Shown here: positions 23,479 to 26,127 of the stretch, one piece after another
Numbering within the stretch: the stretch's first letter is position 1
Layout of the letters: each line of letters starts with the position of its first letter
Source of the DNA: Symbiodinium natans
Taxonomy: Eukaryota; Sar; Dinophyceae; Suessiales; Symbiodiniaceae
Assembly: GCA_905221605.1 (NCBI GenBank)
Contig: CAJNDS010000210.1
Location: 170,001 to 196,127, forward strand
Direction of reading: 5' to 3'
DNA length: 26,127 bases
Position numbers and translations under genes: made by a program
Notes under the pieces: model-generated
What the model was told of the DNA's origin: nothing
Database searches by the model: none
What the model saw: only the letters and a program-made list of their open reading frames with translations

Positions 23479-23497
23479 TTTAGGGTTTAGGGTTTGG
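23479..23497 (-). repeat. short TTTAGGG array downstream of exon D'
   Basis: Two and a half units. Confidence 0.8.
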
Positions 23498-23502
23498 TTA
23501 AT

Positions 23503-23835
23503 CTATATGTATATATATATATATGTGTAAATAAATATAAATATAAATATAAATATAAAGAATATAAATATAAATATAAATAATATAAATATAAATACAA
23601 ATATAAATATAAATATAAATATCAATATCAATACAAATATAAATATAAATATAAAGAATATAAATATAAATAATATAAGTATAAATACAAATATAAATAT
23701 AAATATCAATATCAATATCAATATCAATATCAATATCAATATAAATATAAATACAAATATAAATATAAATATAAACACAAAAAATTTAAATATTAATATG
23801 AATATATATATATATATACATATTATACATATATG
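23503..23835 (+). repeat. AAATAT microsatellite region
   Basis: Interrupted AAATAT, AATATC and AATACA hexamers, bordered by TATATA runs on both sides. The minus-strand open frame (Phe/Ile only) is an artefact. Confidence 0.95.
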
Positions 23836-24127
23836 GTCACCCCCCTCTCCCCCGATCTAGTCTTTTCTAGGTCCCATAAAAACCCTCGTAAGTACCGATG
23901 AAAATGACTTGCTGGCTATGTCAGGCGATGTCCTGTTGTTGCACGTCTAATCGTATGTGAGAAAACCTGTAATTAGTGAAAAACGTGTGTGGTTAGTACT
24001 ACTCGCACATCAGCACCTAAACAAACCCACCGACAAAAACGTGCGAAAATGCAATTCAGTGAACGGATGTGTGAATTATATGCATAGGACGGGCTTGTAA
24101 ACACAGAATTGTATGCAAAAAGCATTT

Positions 24128-24516
24128 TTTGGCAACATTTGCAAAAAAAAACTCAGAAATCCAAAAACTCAAAACCATAGAGACGGGAGGCCGGCTTTTT
24201 TGGATTGTTTGGTTTTCCCGAGTTTTTTTTGTGGAAAATACACAAAAAACATGTGTTTTTTTGGATTTCACTTGTTCCTGGCCTCAAAAACCAAAAAAAA
24301 CACATGGTTTTTTTGGATTCTCACTCAAAACCCCAAAAAACCCTCGTGTTTTTTTGGATTTTCAACCCCCGGGGAGTAAAATCCAAAAAAGCACATGGTT
24401 TTTTTGGGGGGTTTCCCCCCCAAAAAAAAACCTCGAGAAAACCAAAAAACCCAAAAAGGCGGCCTCCCGGCTCCATGGTTTTGAATTCTTGGATTTTTGG
24501 ATTTTTGTTGCAAAAC
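24128..24516. mobile_element. large A/T-rich fold-back element
   Basis: Left arm 24150-24232 and right arm 24421-24508 are inverted copies of about 85 bases (key words CTCAAAACCATAGAGACGGGAGGCC and its inverse around 24460). The interior repeats smaller palindromes of the AACACATGGTTTTTTTGGAT type. Open frames here on both strands are by-products. Confidence 0.78.
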
Positions 24517-25007
24517 TTTGTTTTCTTGTATATAGAATGTGTATTGTTATAAGTTGTGACTGCCTTGCACACACACAGAGCAAAACACACAAACACACCC
24601 ACCATTTCTGCGTTTTAATTTAAATTCAGCCTATTCGGTATGTAGGGCGTGGCGTTAACCTGTAAAGTTCCATTAGATTGTTTTACGAATGAGGCTTAGA
24701 AGAGGATGTCTGCCCCTCTGCGAAATGACATGTAATTTGAGATTTACACCACACCCTAAGAAATCCTCATCTGGACTTCGTTTGTAATTCCACTCCTTTT
24801 AAATTAAGAGGCCACACCCCAACACATCCTCTTGTAAGCCCCACTCATAATTAAGTCTAATGAGACTGTCGCATTGAAGGTCCACATCCTCAGAAACACA
24901 CCCTAAGAAACCCTCTCTTAAACTTAATTTATGTTAATATTACTTTTTCAATATTAAGACGTCACATCCCAGAGGAGAATTTCACAGGGTGTGGTCGGTA
25001 AGTTACA

Positions 25008-25226
25008 ATTCCAAATAGGTATTAACCAATGAGGCTCAGAAGGGCGTGGCCTCTTAATATGTTTTTGTTTTACTTGCTTTGTTTGTACGAACGAAGCTGT
25101 GGCTTTAGCATACACAAGTCTATTGACATTTCATTAAGAGGCCCCAGAAGATAATTTCATAGGGGGTGACCGTTAAATCTAGAATTCTACAGGTACATGC
25201 AAACACGAATGGGGGCTCACAAGATG
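25008..25226 (+). repeat. segment duplicated at 25397-25631
   Basis: ATTCCAAATAGGTATTAACC through GAGGCCCCAGAAGA to CACAAGATG recurs about 389 bases downstream with roughly 85-90% similarity by eye. This is a higher-order unit of the satellite. Confidence 0.85.
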
Positions 25227-25631
25227 CCATCTTAGGGTGTGGACTTTAAAATTCGGTCTACAGGGGTGTGGCCTCTTAACTTAAAATCCAATTTACATGG
25301 AATTACAAACGAGTCCAGAGGAGGATTTCTTAGGGTGTGGTGTTTTAGTACAAACCTCAAATTACATTTCATTACGAAGCGAGGCCAGGGGATTGAATTC
25401 CAAATAGGTATTAACCAATGAGGCTTAGAAGAGGATGCCTTGGGGCGGGGCCTCTTAATTTGTTTGTTTTACTTGTGTTTGATTACGAACGAAGCTGTGG
25501 CTTTATCATACACAAGTCTATTGACATTTTATGACATTTCATTGAGAGGCCCCAGAAGAGGATTTCATAGGGTGTGGCTGTTAAATATGGAGTTGTAAGT
25601 ACATTTAAATACAAATGGGGCTCAGAAGATG

Positions 25632-25755
25632 ATATGAAGCAGGGTTTATATTTCTGTTTTTGGTGAGTGTATATAAGGTTCCTTTTGAATATTGGTGAGT
25701 GTATATATTGGGTGTCCTTTTGGGGTTACAAGAAATATAAACCCTACTTCATATA
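25632..25755. mobile_element. MITE-like element with 23-base terminal inverted repeats
   Basis: Arms ATATGAAGCAGGGTTTATAT and the inverse ATATAAACCCTACTTCATAT are almost perfect. The interior holds two copies of GGTGAGTGTATATA. Confidence 0.85.
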
Positions 25756-26127
25756 ACGTTCCGTCCAAAAGTTACATACGAACCTCGCCTAGATCAGAAC
25801 TTTTTTAGGCCTAGAGTTATAAACTTCTCATGGGATCTGTTGCGAACAGGCCCCAGAATGGTGTGGCTTTTTTTTATTACAAGCATCTAGGCAAATCGAA
25901 AATAAGTCTAATTACAAACGAAGGTCTAATGAAGATTTCTTGGGGTGTGGCTTTATAATACAGGCTTCTAAATTTCCTTCATTACAAATAGGGGCCAGAA
26001 AGGGATTTCATAGGGTGTGGTCTGCAATATAAAATTCTAACTCGGTTTCATTGCGAGGAGGATGTCCTGGGCTTGGCCTCTTAATATACACTTGCTTTAC
26101 TTGGGTTTAAGTACGAACGAGCCCAGA

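Larger units (their letters stand above)
24620..26127. repeat. diverged satellite-like repeat with GGATTTCATAGGGTGTGG core
   Basis: The core (consensus AGAGGATTTCWTAGGGTGTGG) recurs about every 70-200 bases, e.g. near 24972, 25149, 25318, 25555, 25934 and 25994. In the inverse orientation (CACACCCTAAGAAATCCTC) it occurs near 24752 and 24895. Between cores are CTTAAT and ATTACGAACGAGG words. No gene was recognised; the repeat continues to the window end. Confidence 0.8.

Noticed and set aside
23503-23778. 91-codon Phe/Ile frame resembling a membrane protein
   Set aside because: Translation of the AAATAT microsatellite.
24056-24623. Overlapping open frames rich in FFGF and KKTH words on both strands
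   Set aside because: Mirror translations of the nested A/T palindromes of the fold-back element.

Overview
This is nuclear DNA of a dinoflagellate, most likely a Suessiales/Symbiodiniaceae-type alga. The evidence is: split genes whose introns have GT, GC or GA donors and AG acceptors usually followed by G; the lineage-typical FVSHQW...DYFSCPQ...WCRxE plus ankyrin protein architecture; GC-rich exons; and plant/alga-type telomeric repeats (TTTAGGG/CCCTAAA). There are no prokaryotic-style genes. Almost all long open frames are read-throughs of repeats. The real coding sequence lies in exons of about 30-420 bases that have to be recognised by protein family. Layout: (1) about 337-7464, plus strand: the gene for DPCD, a conserved cilium/R2TP-associated protein, in at least 11 short exons. 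(2) 7.7-8.7 kb: no convincing gene. (3) about 8737-18215, plus strand: a second split gene with a TIR-like FVSHQW domain followed by ankyrin repeats, about 16 exons. (4) 18.2-21.5 kb: an array, a long C-rich tract, small fold-back elements and one orphan exon candidate at 20.4-20.9 kb. (5) about 21571-23457: a second, apparently incomplete copy of the 5' part of gene 2. (6) 23.5-26.1 kb: an AT-rich AAATAT microsatellite, a large A/T-rich fold-back element and a diverged satellite. The outstanding structure is about 40 interstitial telomeric arrays placed almost entirely inside introns, with a polarity. The array just upstream of an exon is usually CCCTAAA and the array just downstream is usually TTTAGGG. 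Many introns therefore begin with TTTAGGG and end with CCCTAAA, so the transcript could fold into a UUUAGGG:CCCUAAA stem that brings donor and acceptor together. In a few introns the donor GT itself appears to be the start of a GTTTAGGG unit. Several families of short terminal-inverted-repeat (MITE-like) elements also sit in introns. Exon boundaries below were inferred by protein-family matching from memory plus reading-frame and splice-phase consistency. No alignment or transcript was available.
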